DNA of 64,000 bases from Niastella soli. GTDB lineage: Bacteria; Bacteroidota; Bacteroidia; Chitinophagales; Chitinophagaceae. Within the stretch, counting starts at the first letter, position 1. Every line of letters starts with the position of its first letter. The notes under the pieces were generated by a model. It did not search any database, was not told the origin of the DNA, and saw only the letters and a list, made by a program, of their open reading frames with translations. Where the stretch lies: contig NZ_JAGHKO010000001.1 in NCBI RefSeq assembly GCF_017742245.1, forward strand, positions 525,061 through 589,060, in the 5' to 3' direction. The translations under genes and the position numbers were made by a program. This document shows positions 50,843 to 59,600 of the stretch, piece after piece.

Positions 50843-52396
50843 ATGTTAACCGCTATAATAGGTATTTTGGCCCTGGCCGCGGGAATTGGGCTGGGTAAAA
50901 TAATTTTTGCCAAAAACACTAAACTAAAAATCGATGAGGCCGAAAGTCAGGCCCGCAAAATTGTTGCCGACGCACAAACGAATGCTGAAACCATTAAACA
51001 ACAAAAACAACTCGAAGCTAAAGAGAAGTTCCTGGCATTAAGGGGCGAATACGATAAAGAAGTAAATGAGCGCAATCGTAAACTGGGTGAAAGCGAAAAC
51101 AGGGCCCGCCAGAAAGAACAAAGCATCAATGCCAAAAGCGACCAGCTCGATAAACAGATCAAGGAAAACGAAGCCATAAAAGAAAACCTGAACCGGCAGA
51201 TCGAAGTAGTGAACCTGAAACGCACCGAGCTGGAAAAACACCAGGAAGAACACATCCGCCGCCTTGAAAAGATCGCTGGATTAACCGCAGAAGAAGCTAA
51301 AAAACAATTAGTTGAGAGTTTAAAACAGGAAGCCCACACGCAAGCCCTGGCCCTGCAGCAGGAAATTGTTGACGACGCCCGTCAAAAAGCCAATAAAGAA
51401 GCCCGCAAGATCATTATTCAAACCATTCAGCGTACCGCCGCTGAGCAGGCTATTGAAAACTCCATCACTGTATTCAACCTCGAAAGCGATGAAATAAAAG
51501 GCCAGATCATTGGTCGTGAAGGCCGTAATATCAGGGCTATTGAAGCCGCTACCGGTGTTGACCTCATTGTTGACGATACTCCGGAAGCCATCATCCTTTC
51601 TTCTTTCGATCCCCTTCGCCGTGAAATTGCCCGTCTGAGCTTACAAAGGCTGGTTGCCGATGGCCGTATTCACCCGGCCCGTATTGAAGAAGTGGTAGAA
51701 AAGACCCGCCGCCAGATCGAAGAACAGGTTATTGAAATTGGCGAACGCACGGTAATCGAATTGGGCATCCACGGTTTACACAAAGAGCTGGTTCGTATAG
51801 TTGGTAAAATGCGTTTCCGTTCTTCATATGGTCAAAACCTGCTGATGCACAGCCGCGAAGTTGCCAACCTGTGCGGTATTATGGCTGCTGAACTGGGGCT
51901 GAACCCTAAACTGGCCAAACGTGCCGGTCTGTTACACGATATTGGTAAGGTGCCTGATGAGGAGTCTGAACTGAGCCACGCCCTGCTGGGAGCCAAGCTG
52001 GCCGAAAAATATGGAGAGAACCCTGCTGTAGTGAACGCCATCGGCGCTCACCACGATGAAATGGAAATGCAATATGTGATCTCCCCCATTGTACAGGCTT
52101 GTGACGCCATCAGCGGCGCCCGCCCAGGTGCACGCAGAGAGATCATGCAACAATATCTGCAACGTATTAAAGAATTAGAAAATCTGGCGCTGAGCTACCA
52201 GGGGGTTGAAAAAGCCTACGCTATTCAGGCCGGTCGTGAGTTACGGGTTATTGTAGAAGCCGAAAAAGTGACCGATAACGACTCTGACAAGCTGAGTTTC
52301 GACATCGCCCAGAAGATCCAGACCGAAATGACCTATCCTGGTCAGATCAAAGTAACCGTGATCAGGGAAAAGAGAGCAGTAAACGTAGCCAAATAA
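50843..52396 (+). CDS. rny: Ribonuclease Y
   Basis: A 517-residue membrane-anchored endoribonuclease that starts mRNA decay. In order: an N-terminal membrane helix ([21 protein letters not shown]), a long coiled coil (about 25-200), a KH domain ([29 protein letters not shown]) and an HD domain with [10 protein letters not shown] near residue 360 and the metal-site AHHDE near 403. Length and order are normal for the family. It stands alone between zapA and rplS. Confidence 0.94.
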   Translation: MLTAIIGILALAAGIGLGKIIFAKNTKLKIDEAESQARKIVADAQTNAETIKQQKQLEAKEKFLALRGEYDKEVNERNRKLGESENRARQKEQSINAKSDQLDKQIKENEAIKENLNRQIEVVNLKRTELEKHQEEHIRRLEKIAGLTAEEAKKQLVESLKQEAHTQALALQQEIVDDARQKANKEARKIIIQTIQRTAAEQAIENSITVFNLESDEIKGQIIGREGRNIRAIEAATGVDLIVDDTPEAIILSSFDPLRREIARLSLQRLVADGRIHPARIEEVVEKTRRQIEEQVIEIGERTVIELGIHGLHKELVRIVGKMRFRSSYGQNLLMHSREVANLCGIMAAELGLNPKLAKRAGLLHDIGKVPDEESELSHALLGAKLAEKYGENPAVVNAIGAHHDEMEMQYVISPIVQACDAISGARPGARREIMQQYLQRIKELENLALSYQGVEKAYAIQAGRELRVIVEAEKVTDNDSDKLSFDIAQKIQTEMTYPGQIKVTVIREKRAVNVAK

Positions 52397-52458
52397 GAAA
52401 AAATATAGGAAAATCGGGGGTTTTAGGAAATTTAAAATGATAAATTCGTTTTTTTAGT

Positions 52459-52466
52459 TAACTTTG
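52459..52466 (+). promoter_or_regulatory. Putative -7 element (TAACTTTG) for rplS
   Basis: TAACTTTG fits TAnnTTTG, 20 bases before the rplS start. There is no TTG at the -33 distance. Confidence 0.5.
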
Positions 52467-52486
52467 CCTCCCCAAATTTTAATGTC

Positions 52487-52858
52487 ATGAATGCAGCAGT
52501 TCAATTTGTACATGAGCAGTTGACAGGTAAAAAAGAGTTCCCGAAGTTTAAAGCGGGTGACAATATAACTGTGAACTATAAAATTATCGAAGGTGGTAAA
52601 GAGCGTATCCAGAGCTTTCGTGGCGATGTTATCAAACGCCAAGGACAAGGTGGTACTGCTACATTTACTGTACGTAAAATCTCCGATAGTGTAGGTGTTG
52701 AAAGAACCTTCCCTATTTATTCACCCAATATTGATTCTATTGAGTTGAATAAAACAGGTCGTGTTCGCCGTGCTAAGCTTTTCTATCTGCGTGAACGCAG
52801 TGGTAAGAGCGCTCGTATTAAAGAGAAACGCATGAACACAGCTGTAGTGGCTAAATAA
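52487..52858 (+). CDS. rplS: 50S ribosomal protein L19
   Basis: A 123-residue ribosomal protein at the interface with the 30S subunit. Family motifs are [62 protein letters not shown] and [20 protein letters not shown]. The last residues extend slightly past the common end. It is a single gene with its own terminator. Confidence 0.95.
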   Translation: MNAAVQFVHEQLTGKKEFPKFKAGDNITVNYKIIEGGKERIQSFRGDVIKRQGQGGTATFTVRKISDSVGVERTFPIYSPNIDSIELNKTGRVRRAKLFYLRERSGKSARIKEKRMNTAVVAK

Positions 52859-52883
52859 CCACTGGTACATAAAACTACTTAAG

Positions 52884-52909
52884 GCGGGATCAATAGATTC
52901 CGCTTTTTT
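52884..52909 (+). terminator. Terminator of rplS
   Basis: GCGGGATC (52884-52891) pairs with GATTCCGC (52896-52903) with one wobble pair, followed by six T's. Confidence 0.85.
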
Positions 52910-53050
52910 ATTACTTAACTGTATGTGACTTTGTTAAGCGGTGGCAAAAAGCCCTTTTTTCCAAATAGCTTCACGTAATTTGCACCACATTTATGCGTTT
53001 TACTTTGCAAAAGGGCGTAATTTTGTTTTCTAACTATTAAAAAGTTTATC

Positions 53051-53287
53051 ATGTTACTGAGTATTGTAAACCTGTTGCTCATCTCAATGCCTGGTGGTAG
53101 CGAGTGGTTGTTGATTGTACTGGCAGTGTTGGTGCTGTTCGGTGGACGTAAAATCCCTGAGTTCATGCGCGGTATTGGCCGTGGTATCCGGGAGTTTAAC
53201 GATGCCAAGAACAACGTGAAGAAAGAGATCGAAGACGGCATCAACGAGAAGGACACCAAACAAGCCTCTTCTACACAAGCTCACTAG
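53051..53287 (+). CDS. tatA: Sec-independent translocase subunit TatA
   Basis: A 78-residue protein: an N-terminal membrane helix (LLIVLAVLVLFGGRKIPE, about 18-35) with the FGGRKIPE hinge, then an amphipathic helix (IREFNDAKNNVKKEIED) and a short polar tail. TatA forms the pore of the Tat system for folded proteins. It is near-normal in length. A putative -7 element TAATTTTG lies at 53018-53025. No tatC is in the window. Confidence 0.9.
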   Translation: MLLSIVNLLLISMPGGSEWLLIVLAVLVLFGGRKIPEFMRGIGRGIREFNDAKNNVKKEIEDGINEKDTKQASSTQAH

Positions 53288-53346
53288 TTCAGTCTCACAT
53301 AATTTATTCTGTAACCGATTTGTCTATTCAATCCCGGTAACAACCT

Positions 53347-54792
53347 TTGTTTAAGTATCACTCAATAACGCAATATCACCAGGACCTGCTCTCTGGCGCA
53401 GCAACGTGTGTAGAGGCGGTTCAACACTACCTGCAGCAAATTGAAGCCCGCAGGCACCTGAATGCGTATGTGTATATTTATGCAGAGGAAGCGCTGAAAC
53501 GGGCGGCTGAACTGGATGCCAGCCGCAAAGCCGGTAAGCCAACTGGCAAATTACACGGTGTGGTAATAGCACTGAAAGATGTAATTGCCTATAAAGATCA
53601 CCCGCTTACCGCCGCGTCAAAGATCCTTGAGGGGTTCAAGCCCGTTTTTAATGCTACTGCTGTCGAAAGATTACTGGCCGAAGAAGCCATTATTATAGGG
53701 TCCACCAACTGTGATGAGTTTGCCATGGGGTCAACCAATGAAAACTCAGCATATGGTAAAGTACTGAACGCCCTGGATGAATCCAGGGTGCCCGGTGGTT
53801 CTTCTGGCGGCTCAGCTGTAGCCGTTCAGGCCAACCAGTGCATGGTAAGCCTGGGAAGCGATACAGGTGGTTCTGTTCGTCAGCCAGCAGATTTCTGTGG
53901 CGTGGTAGGGCTTAAACCCACCTATGGCCGCATTTCCCGTCACGGCCTTATAGCCTATGCCTCCTCTTTCGATCAAATAGGCATTTTCGCCAACAATGTT
54001 CCCGATGTAGCCCTGGTACTGGAAATAATTGCCGGCCCCGATGATTTTGATAGCACGGGTGCCCAGCAACCGGTAGATGCATACAGCAACCTGACCCCGC
54101 TTCCTTCTAAACCGCTCAGGATCGCTTATTTCAAGGAAGCCCTGGAAAGCCCGGCCCTGGATAAAGAGATCCGCAATTCCATTCTGGAGTTCACAAAAAA
54201 GCTGCAGGCAGATGGCCATACAGTTGAACCTGTTGACTTTGAATACCTCGATTTCATTGTTCCCGCTTATTATATTTTAACCACAGCGGAATCCTCCTCC
54301 AACCTTTCCCGCTACGACGGAGTAAAGTATGGTCACCGCAATGTGGAAAAAAATAACTCTTTAACAGAATTTTATTGTGCCACCCGGTCAGAAGGATTTG
54401 GCTGGGAAGTAAAAAGGCGCATCATGCTGGGAACCTTCGTTTTAAGCGCGGGCTACTACGATGCGTATTTTACGAAAGCGCAACAGGTACGCAAACTCCT
54501 GGTAGAAAAGATCAACCTGATCTTCAGCCAGTTCGATGCGATCCTTCTTCCTACGGCCCCCTCTACCGCCTTTACCATCGGCGAAAAGACGGAGGACCCC
54601 ATCTCCATGTACCTGGCTGACATTTTTACAGTATTTTCCAACCTCACCGGTATTCCCACCATCTCAATCCCGCTCTTTTGGCACAGTAATGGCATGCCTT
54701 ATGGGTTGCAGATTATGACAAACCAATTTTCCGAGTTATATTTGCTCCAGCTATCCCAGTTGTGGATGCAACAGTTCAGAAACGCCGGCTAA
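53347..54792 (+). CDS. gatA: Glutamyl-tRNA(Gln) amidotransferase subunit A
   Basis: A 481-residue amidase subunit that, with GatB and GatC, converts Glu-tRNA(Gln) to Gln-tRNA(Gln). It starts at TTG (MFKYHSITQYHQ). The Ser-cis-Ser-Lys triad is present: Lys in VIALKDVI near residue 78, the Gly/Ser-rich GGSSGGSAVAV and SLGSDTGGSVRQPADFCG. The start is fixed by alignment with the usual family opening, as no better ATG lies upstream. gatB and gatC are not adjacent. Confidence 0.92.
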   Translation: MFKYHSITQYHQDLLSGAATCVEAVQHYLQQIEARRHLNAYVYIYAEEALKRAAELDASRKAGKPTGKLHGVVIALKDVIAYKDHPLTAASKILEGFKPVFNATAVERLLAEEAIIIGSTNCDEFAMGSTNENSAYGKVLNALDESRVPGGSSGGSAVAVQANQCMVSLGSDTGGSVRQPADFCGVVGLKPTYGRISRHGLIAYASSFDQIGIFANNVPDVALVLEIIAGPDDFDSTGAQQPVDAYSNLTPLPSKPLRIAYFKEALESPALDKEIRNSILEFTKKLQADGHTVEPVDFEYLDFIVPAYYILTTAESSSNLSRYDGVKYGHRNVEKNNSLTEFYCATRSEGFGWEVKRRIMLGTFVLSAGYYDAYFTKAQQVRKLLVEKINLIFSQFDAILLPTAPSTAFTIGEKTEDPISMYLADIFTVFSNLTGIPTISIPLFWHSNGMPYGLQIMTNQFSELYLLQLSQLWMQQFRNAG

Positions 54793-54944
54793 ATGAAAAG
54801 CCTAAATCCCTTCGACCCCCGGCCATAATACTGCTCTGTTCCTCCAAGGAATCCTAAGAAACTCCCATCCGTTCCATCCTGTGTAGAACATCTCGTTTCA
54901 ATCCATACCACCGGGTCGATCATTACTAGTTTTAAATAACGAAA

Positions 54945-56036
54945 ATGAAACGAAAACTTTTTATTTCGGGTATTTTAGGCCTGGGATGGTTATGCATGGC
55001 ATACAGTACTGACCACGGAATAGCGATCAACCCCGCATCGGGCGGTAAGAAGCTTAACAGAGTTGTGCTTTCGCAGCAATTCGAATTCCCTGGTAAAGTT
55101 GTAACTGACAGCGCTGATCCCCAGGAAGAAGATTTGACCCACGCTTTCGAGCTGGGGTACAATTCCGCCAATGGCATTCGGTTAAATCCCCGTGCTATTC
55201 AATTTGTGCAGGATTACATGGTAAAAAATGGCGATGACCTTCGTAAAATGAAGGGCTGGGCCAAACCTTATTTTACTGTAATTGATGGCATATTGCAGAA
55301 ATATGGCCTTCCATCAGAATTAAAATACCTCTGTGTAATTGAATCTGAATTAAAATCAACCGCTACCTCCTGGGCTGGAGCTGTGGGCCCCTGGCAGCTG
55401 ATGCCGGAAACCGCCCGATTATTAGGCCTTCGGGTAGAACGCGGTATAGATGAGCGGAAAAATTATACCAAAAGCACGCATGCGGCTGCCAAGTACCTGC
55501 GTGACCTATATAGAGAATTTGGCGACTGGTTACTGGTGATTGCCGCTTACAATGGTGGCCCCGCCAATGTATACAGCGCCATTAAAAAAAGCCAGGGCAG
55601 CCGTAATTTCTGGAAACTGCAAAATTATCTGCCGGCCGAAACCCGGATGCACGTAAAGAAATTCATTGGCACCCATTATATTTTTGAAGGCCAGGGCAGC
55701 GTAACCACGCTTACCAAAGCTGAAGTTACTGAACAACTGGGTGTAACCGCTACCCACTTGATCAGCCGCCGGTTAACCACTTCCGAACTGACAAATGCCA
55801 AAAGCATGGAAGTATCTGGCAAGTATTACTCATCTGCCATTGCTAAGAATATAATGATGGATATGAGCGAATTTAACCGCTACAATCCCGAATTTGACGC
55901 CATAATGGCCAGTAATGACAACGCCTATGAGCTTAAATTGCCAGCCGATAAAATGGACCTGTTCATAGCCAATAAATATATTATCCTCAATGAGAGCGTG
56001 CAAATGATGTTAACAGGGGCTACGGTAGGGAAATGA
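54945..56036 (+). CDS. Lytic murein transglycosylase
   Basis: A 363-residue exported enzyme that cleaves glycan strands of peptidoglycan with formation of 1,6-anhydroMurNAc. The N-terminus is a hydrophobic leader (KLFISGILGLGWLCMAYS). The SLT domain has the catalytic Glu in CVIESELKSTATSWAGAVGPWQLMPETARLLGL (about residues 129-161) and AAYNGGPANV. The MltD type is suggested, but I see no LysM repeats; the C-terminal 100 residues are a domain of unknown role. A hairpin terminator follows. Confidence 0.88.
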   Translation: MKRKLFISGILGLGWLCMAYSTDHGIAINPASGGKKLNRVVLSQQFEFPGKVVTDSADPQEEDLTHAFELGYNSANGIRLNPRAIQFVQDYMVKNGDDLRKMKGWAKPYFTVIDGILQKYGLPSELKYLCVIESELKSTATSWAGAVGPWQLMPETARLLGLRVERGIDERKNYTKSTHAAAKYLRDLYREFGDWLLVIAAYNGGPANVYSAIKKSQGSRNFWKLQNYLPAETRMHVKKFIGTHYIFEGQGSVTTLTKAEVTEQLGVTATHLISRRLTTSELTNAKSMEVSGKYYSSAIAKNIMMDMSEFNRYNPEFDAIMASNDNAYELKLPADKMDLFIANKYIILNESVQMMLTGATVGK

Positions 56037-56074
56037 TCCATCGAAATCGCTCAGCGAACATATATAACTTATAG

Positions 56075-56103
56075 AATGCCATCCAGCCGGGTGGCATTTT
56101 TTA
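56075..56103 (+). terminator. Terminator after the lytic transglycosylase gene
   Basis: AATGCCA pairs with TGGCATT around a short GC-rich loop, followed by T's, 39 bases after the stop. Confidence 0.75.
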
Positions 56104-56206
56104 TTGTACCCGCTTCAATGGCGCAAGCGTCCATTTGTGCCAGGTAAAGTATATAGCATAATCTGTAATACGGCACAAGCTAACGCTCGCGCCATTTTTT
56201 TTGGGG

Positions 56207-57538
56207 TCACCCTCTGCCGCTTAAAACCTTCTTAATAGCAGCTGCTTTTAACAAACACTCCTCATATTCTTTTTCGGGATCGCTGTAAAATGTAATGGCA
56301 GAACCTGCCTGAAAAGAAAGATATTGATCAGCGGCATTATACATAATGCTCCTGATCACCACATTGAAGTCAAAATCGCCTTCAGGGGTAATATACCCTA
56401 CTGCGCCGGAGAATATGCCGCGCCGGGTCTGTTCGTATTGTTCTATCAGTTCCATAACCCGTTTCTTGGGAGCGCCGGTCATGGAACCCATCGGAAAAGT
56501 AGCTTTAACAGCATCTATAAAATGAATATCACTCCGTAGCTGTCCACTAACGGTGGAGATCATTTGATGCACCTGCGGAAAACTGTAAATACCAAACAAT
56601 TCATCTACCTGTACCGATGCCTCCTCACAGATCTTCGACAGGTCGTTACGCACCAGATCAACGATCATCACGTTCTCTGAACGGTCTTTGGGACTGTTAA
56701 ATAAATGCTCTTTACTTTTTACATCTTCTCCTGCATCGTTCAGGTTTCGCTGTGAAGTGCCTTTTATAGGCTGTGAATAAATACGATCGCCTTCTTTTTT
56801 CAGGTAACGTTCGGGGCTGGCGCACAACAAATATTGCTGCCCGGTTTTATAATAAGCAGCAAAGGGATTTGGCGATGTTTGGCTTAACGTGTTATACACC
56901 TGAAGCGGATCAATAGCAACATGCTCGGCAAAGAATTCCTGGCAAAAATTGATCTCATAACAATCGCCACGTAAAATATGCTGCTGCAATTGTTGAACGA
57001 TAGCGATATAGTCTGCCTGGCTTATACGGCTATTAATAGGTGCCCCCAATGGTTGATTAGGTTCACGCACTGGCTCAACCGAACATATTTCATGAAAAAT
57101 AGTTTCATGCCGGTTACCAAACGTACCTATCAACAATTCACGTTCACTTAACTGGAGTATTACTTCGGGAATAAAAAAGCAAAGATCGGGGAAACCAATA
57201 AGATCGGTATTGTTACTGACCAGGCCTTCTGTTTCATTTTTCAGATCATAACTCAAATGACCAAAAAGCCAGTCATTGCTGGTCTCGCACAACTGCTTCA
57301 GTTCTTCAAATGCAGTGCCAGCCACTGTTGCAAGGGTTTGTACCGCCCCTGCCGCAGCCATACATTCAAAACTATGATGCGGTAAATTGTATCGTTGGTT
57401 GTCGAGAAAACAACAAATGTTGAACTGGTTAACCCAGCTCAACATTTGTAATTTGGTTCGCTGAAAATCAGCGACGGGAAATGATATAAATTGTCTGCGC
57501 ACTGTAGAAACAGGGTGAGCAGTAAAAGAAGTAACCAC
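56207..57538 (-). CDS. pabB: Aminodeoxychorismate synthase component I-like (PabB family)
   Basis: A 443-residue chorismate-utilising enzyme with the PIKGTSQRNL motif, DRSENVMIVDLVRNDLSKIC and the FPMGSMTGAPKKRVMELIE active-site region, then GIFSGAVGYI. The lack of an extended N-terminal Trp-binding region and the length favour PabB (4-amino-4-deoxychorismate for folate) over TrpE. The start is GTG and overlaps the preceding stop by one base (TAGTG); a second GTG at 57502 is possible. No glutamine amidotransferase partner is adjacent. Confidence 0.85.
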   Translation of the reverse strand: MVTSFTAHPVSTVRRQFISFPVADFQRTKLQMLSWVNQFNICCFLDNQRYNLPHHSFECMAAAGAVQTLATVAGTAFEELKQLCETSNDWLFGHLSYDLKNETEGLVSNNTDLIGFPDLCFFIPEVILQLSERELLIGTFGNRHETIFHEICSVEPVREPNQPLGAPINSRISQADYIAIVQQLQQHILRGDCYEINFCQEFFAEHVAIDPLQVYNTLSQTSPNPFAAYYKTGQQYLLCASPERYLKKEGDRIYSQPIKGTSQRNLNDAGEDVKSKEHLFNSPKDRSENVMIVDLVRNDLSKICEEASVQVDELFGIYSFPQVHQMISTVSGQLRSDIHFIDAVKATFPMGSMTGAPKKRVMELIEQYEQTRRGIFSGAVGYITPEGDFDFNVVIRSIMYNAADQYLSFQAGSAITFYSDPEKEYEECLLKAAAIKKVLSGRG

Positions 57539-58008
57539 TAAAAGTCCTCCTCATCGTCGTCGAAGCCGCGGTCGTTGAAGAGATCAAGGTCTTTGAACTC
57601 ATCATCGATGCCCAGGTCATCGTCGTCATCTCCTTTGCCTTTTTTACCTGTGCTGCTGCTACTTCCTCCACCACTGGTGGCTTTCTTTCCTTTTGATTTG
57701 GGTAAGTCGAATTCTTCGAAGTCGGGATCCCAATCTTCATCTTCTTCGGGTTTGTCCCAATCATCCACTTCATCATCGAGATCCGCATCGTCGTCATCGT
57801 CATCACCCTCTTCATCAGATTTCTTAGAAGAAGCTTTGCCGCCCTTTTTAGCGGCCTTCGGCGTGTCTAACTCTTCGTCTTCCAAGTCTTCATCATCCTC
57901 ATCTTCTTCTTTCTTAGGTTTTGATGAGGCTTTTTTCGGAGTTTCCTTAGAAGACTTTGGTGCAGAGTCTCCGCCGGTCTTTTTTTCCTTGTCAGATTTT
58001 GCTGCCAT
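57538..58008 (-). CDS. Highly acidic low-complexity protein
   Basis: A 156-residue protein of two compositional parts: a K/S/P-rich N-terminus (KSDKEKKTGGDSAPKSSKE) and long D/E-rich stretches with K-S-G linkers. It has no signal peptide and no hydrophobic core, so is probably disordered. The codon pattern and the one-base coupling to pabB support a real gene. Similar acidic tails bind basic proteins or nucleic-acid machinery, but no function is known to me. It lies between purA and pabB. Confidence 0.75.
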   Translation of the reverse strand: MAAKSDKEKKTGGDSAPKSSKETPKKASSKPKKEEDEDDEDLEDEELDTPKAAKKGGKASSKKSDEEGDDDDDDADLDDEVDDWDKPEEDEDWDPDFEEFDLPKSKGKKATSGGGSSSSTGKKGKGDDDDDLGIDDEFKDLDLFNDRGFDDDEEDF

Positions 58009-58102
58009 TGTCTGGTAAGATTGTGGTGTAAAATTTCAGCGAAGTTTTTAATTCGCCAAATTTTTTAAAATAATTTTTTTCTCAATAAATCCGAAGTGAA
58101 AA

Positions 58103-59368
58103 CTACTGAATTTCTATCAATTGTTCGCGTCCCGGACCGTTGGAAATATAATTTATATTCACACCTAAATATGAATTAATAAACGATACATAATCCTTCA
58201 TGGTTGCGGGCAATTCACTGGCCTTTCTAAACTTATCAGTTGCTATTTTCCAACCCTTAAAGCTTTTCAGTTCAGGTTCAATTGATACCCGTGTCATTTG
58301 GAATGGAACCTCTTTAGAGTTCTTTCCGTCAACCATGTAAGAGGTACATACTTTAAGCTCATCAAAAGCGTCCAGAACGTCTGCTTTTGTCATAACCAGT
58401 TTAGTTACCCCATTCACCATACAGGCAAAATTTAAGGCTACCAGGTCAATCCAGCCACAACGTCTGGGGCGACCGGTAGTAGCGCCAAACTCATTACCAA
58501 TACGGCGCAGTTCTTCACCCGTTTCATCATGTAATTCAGTTGGGAAAGGTCCGCTGCCAACGCGCGTACAATAAGCTTTTGTTACGCCTATTACATCCTT
58601 GATCTTTTGAGGCGCTATACCTAACCCGGTACATACACCGGCTGAAATAGTGTTTGATGAAGTTACAAAAGGAAACGTTCCAAAATCAACATCAAGCATA
58701 CTTCCTTGTGCTCCTTCGGCTAAAACTTTTTTGCCCTGGCTTATTTTGTCATTTATGAAGTATTCGCCGTTAACGATCTTGAATTCCTTCATAAACTCAA
58801 GCGCTTCGAAGAATTCCTCTTCCCAGGTCGTAATATCCTCATGGAAATTGAGGCTATCCAGCATTTTCTGGTGCTTCAGGCGTAAGCGGATATATTGAGT
58901 GGTGAAACTTTTATCTAACAGGTCGCCTACCCGCAAACCGTTACGTCCTGTTTTATCCATGTAAGCCGGACCAATCCCTTTCAGGGTAGAACCGATCTTA
59001 TCATTTCCTTTTGATAATTCAGACGCTTTGTCCAATGCACGGTGCGTTGGCAATATTAAGTGCGTTCTCTCTGAAATAAATAAATTCTTCCGGTAGTCAA
59101 TGCCAAACGCTTTTACGGTTTCGCACTCCCTTTTTAAAGTAACCGGGTCCAAGACTACCCCATTACCTATCAGGTTAACTGTATTCTCATGAAAAATACC
59201 GGAAGGAATTTGATGGAGAACAACTTTTTTATCGTTTACATATAACGTATGGCCTGCATTGGGACCTCCCTGAAAGCGGGCAATAACATCATAATTGGGA
59301 GCAAAGTAGTCCACGATCTTGCCTTTGCCTTCATCGCCCCATTGAAGACCTAATAAAACATCAACCAT
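58103..59368 (-). CDS. purA: Adenylosuccinate synthetase
   Basis: A 421-residue enzyme joining IMP and aspartate with GTP, the first committed step to AMP. It starts MVDVLLGLQWGDEGKGKIVDYF, the GTP-binding signature, with GGPNAGHTLY soon after, then the IGSTLKGIGPAYMDKTGR signature and the C-terminal GTTTGR-type sugar-site motif (ATTGRPRRCGWIDL). Length is normal. A -7-like TATTTTTG lies on the minus strand at 59404-59411. It is downstream of the (p)ppGpp enzyme gene, which regulates purine synthesis. Confidence 0.95.
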   Translation of the reverse strand: MVDVLLGLQWGDEGKGKIVDYFAPNYDVIARFQGGPNAGHTLYVNDKKVVLHQIPSGIFHENTVNLIGNGVVLDPVTLKRECETVKAFGIDYRKNLFISERTHLILPTHRALDKASELSKGNDKIGSTLKGIGPAYMDKTGRNGLRVGDLLDKSFTTQYIRLRLKHQKMLDSLNFHEDITTWEEEFFEALEFMKEFKIVNGEYFINDKISQGKKVLAEGAQGSMLDVDFGTFPFVTSSNTISAGVCTGLGIAPQKIKDVIGVTKAYCTRVGSGPFPTELHDETGEELRRIGNEFGATTGRPRRCGWIDLVALNFACMVNGVTKLVMTKADVLDAFDELKVCTSYMVDGKNSKEVPFQMTRVSIEPELKSFKGWKIATDKFRKASELPATMKDYVSFINSYLGVNINYISNGPGREQLIEIQ

Positions 59369-59403
59369 TATTAAATATTTGAATAATTTCTAGCAAACGG
59401 GGG

Positions 59404-59411
59404 CAAAAATA
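59404..59411 (-). promoter_or_regulatory. Putative -7 element (TATTTTTG) for purA
   Basis: On the minus strand TATTTTTG lies 35 bases before the purA start. No TTG stands at the -33 distance, so confidence is modest. Confidence 0.45.
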
Positions 59412-59600
59412 GGTTAAAAACACTAAGACATTTTGAGATTTTGTGATTTCTAAATTTTGAGATTTCAGGCTTGCTTCAAAACCCCAAAAATCAGTTGTAA
59501 ACATAACAACCGTTTGTTTTTCCAATCATGAAACCGGAAAAATTTATTGTAGGATCAGGGGGATATCCCCCAAATCGCAAGATCCCAAAATCAGCAAACA

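Noticed and set aside
57575-58018. Serine-rich plus-strand frame opposite the acidic protein
   Set aside because: It is the antisense of GAT/GAA/GAC-rich codons, which read as serine-rich; the acidic frame has coupling to pabB and fits better.
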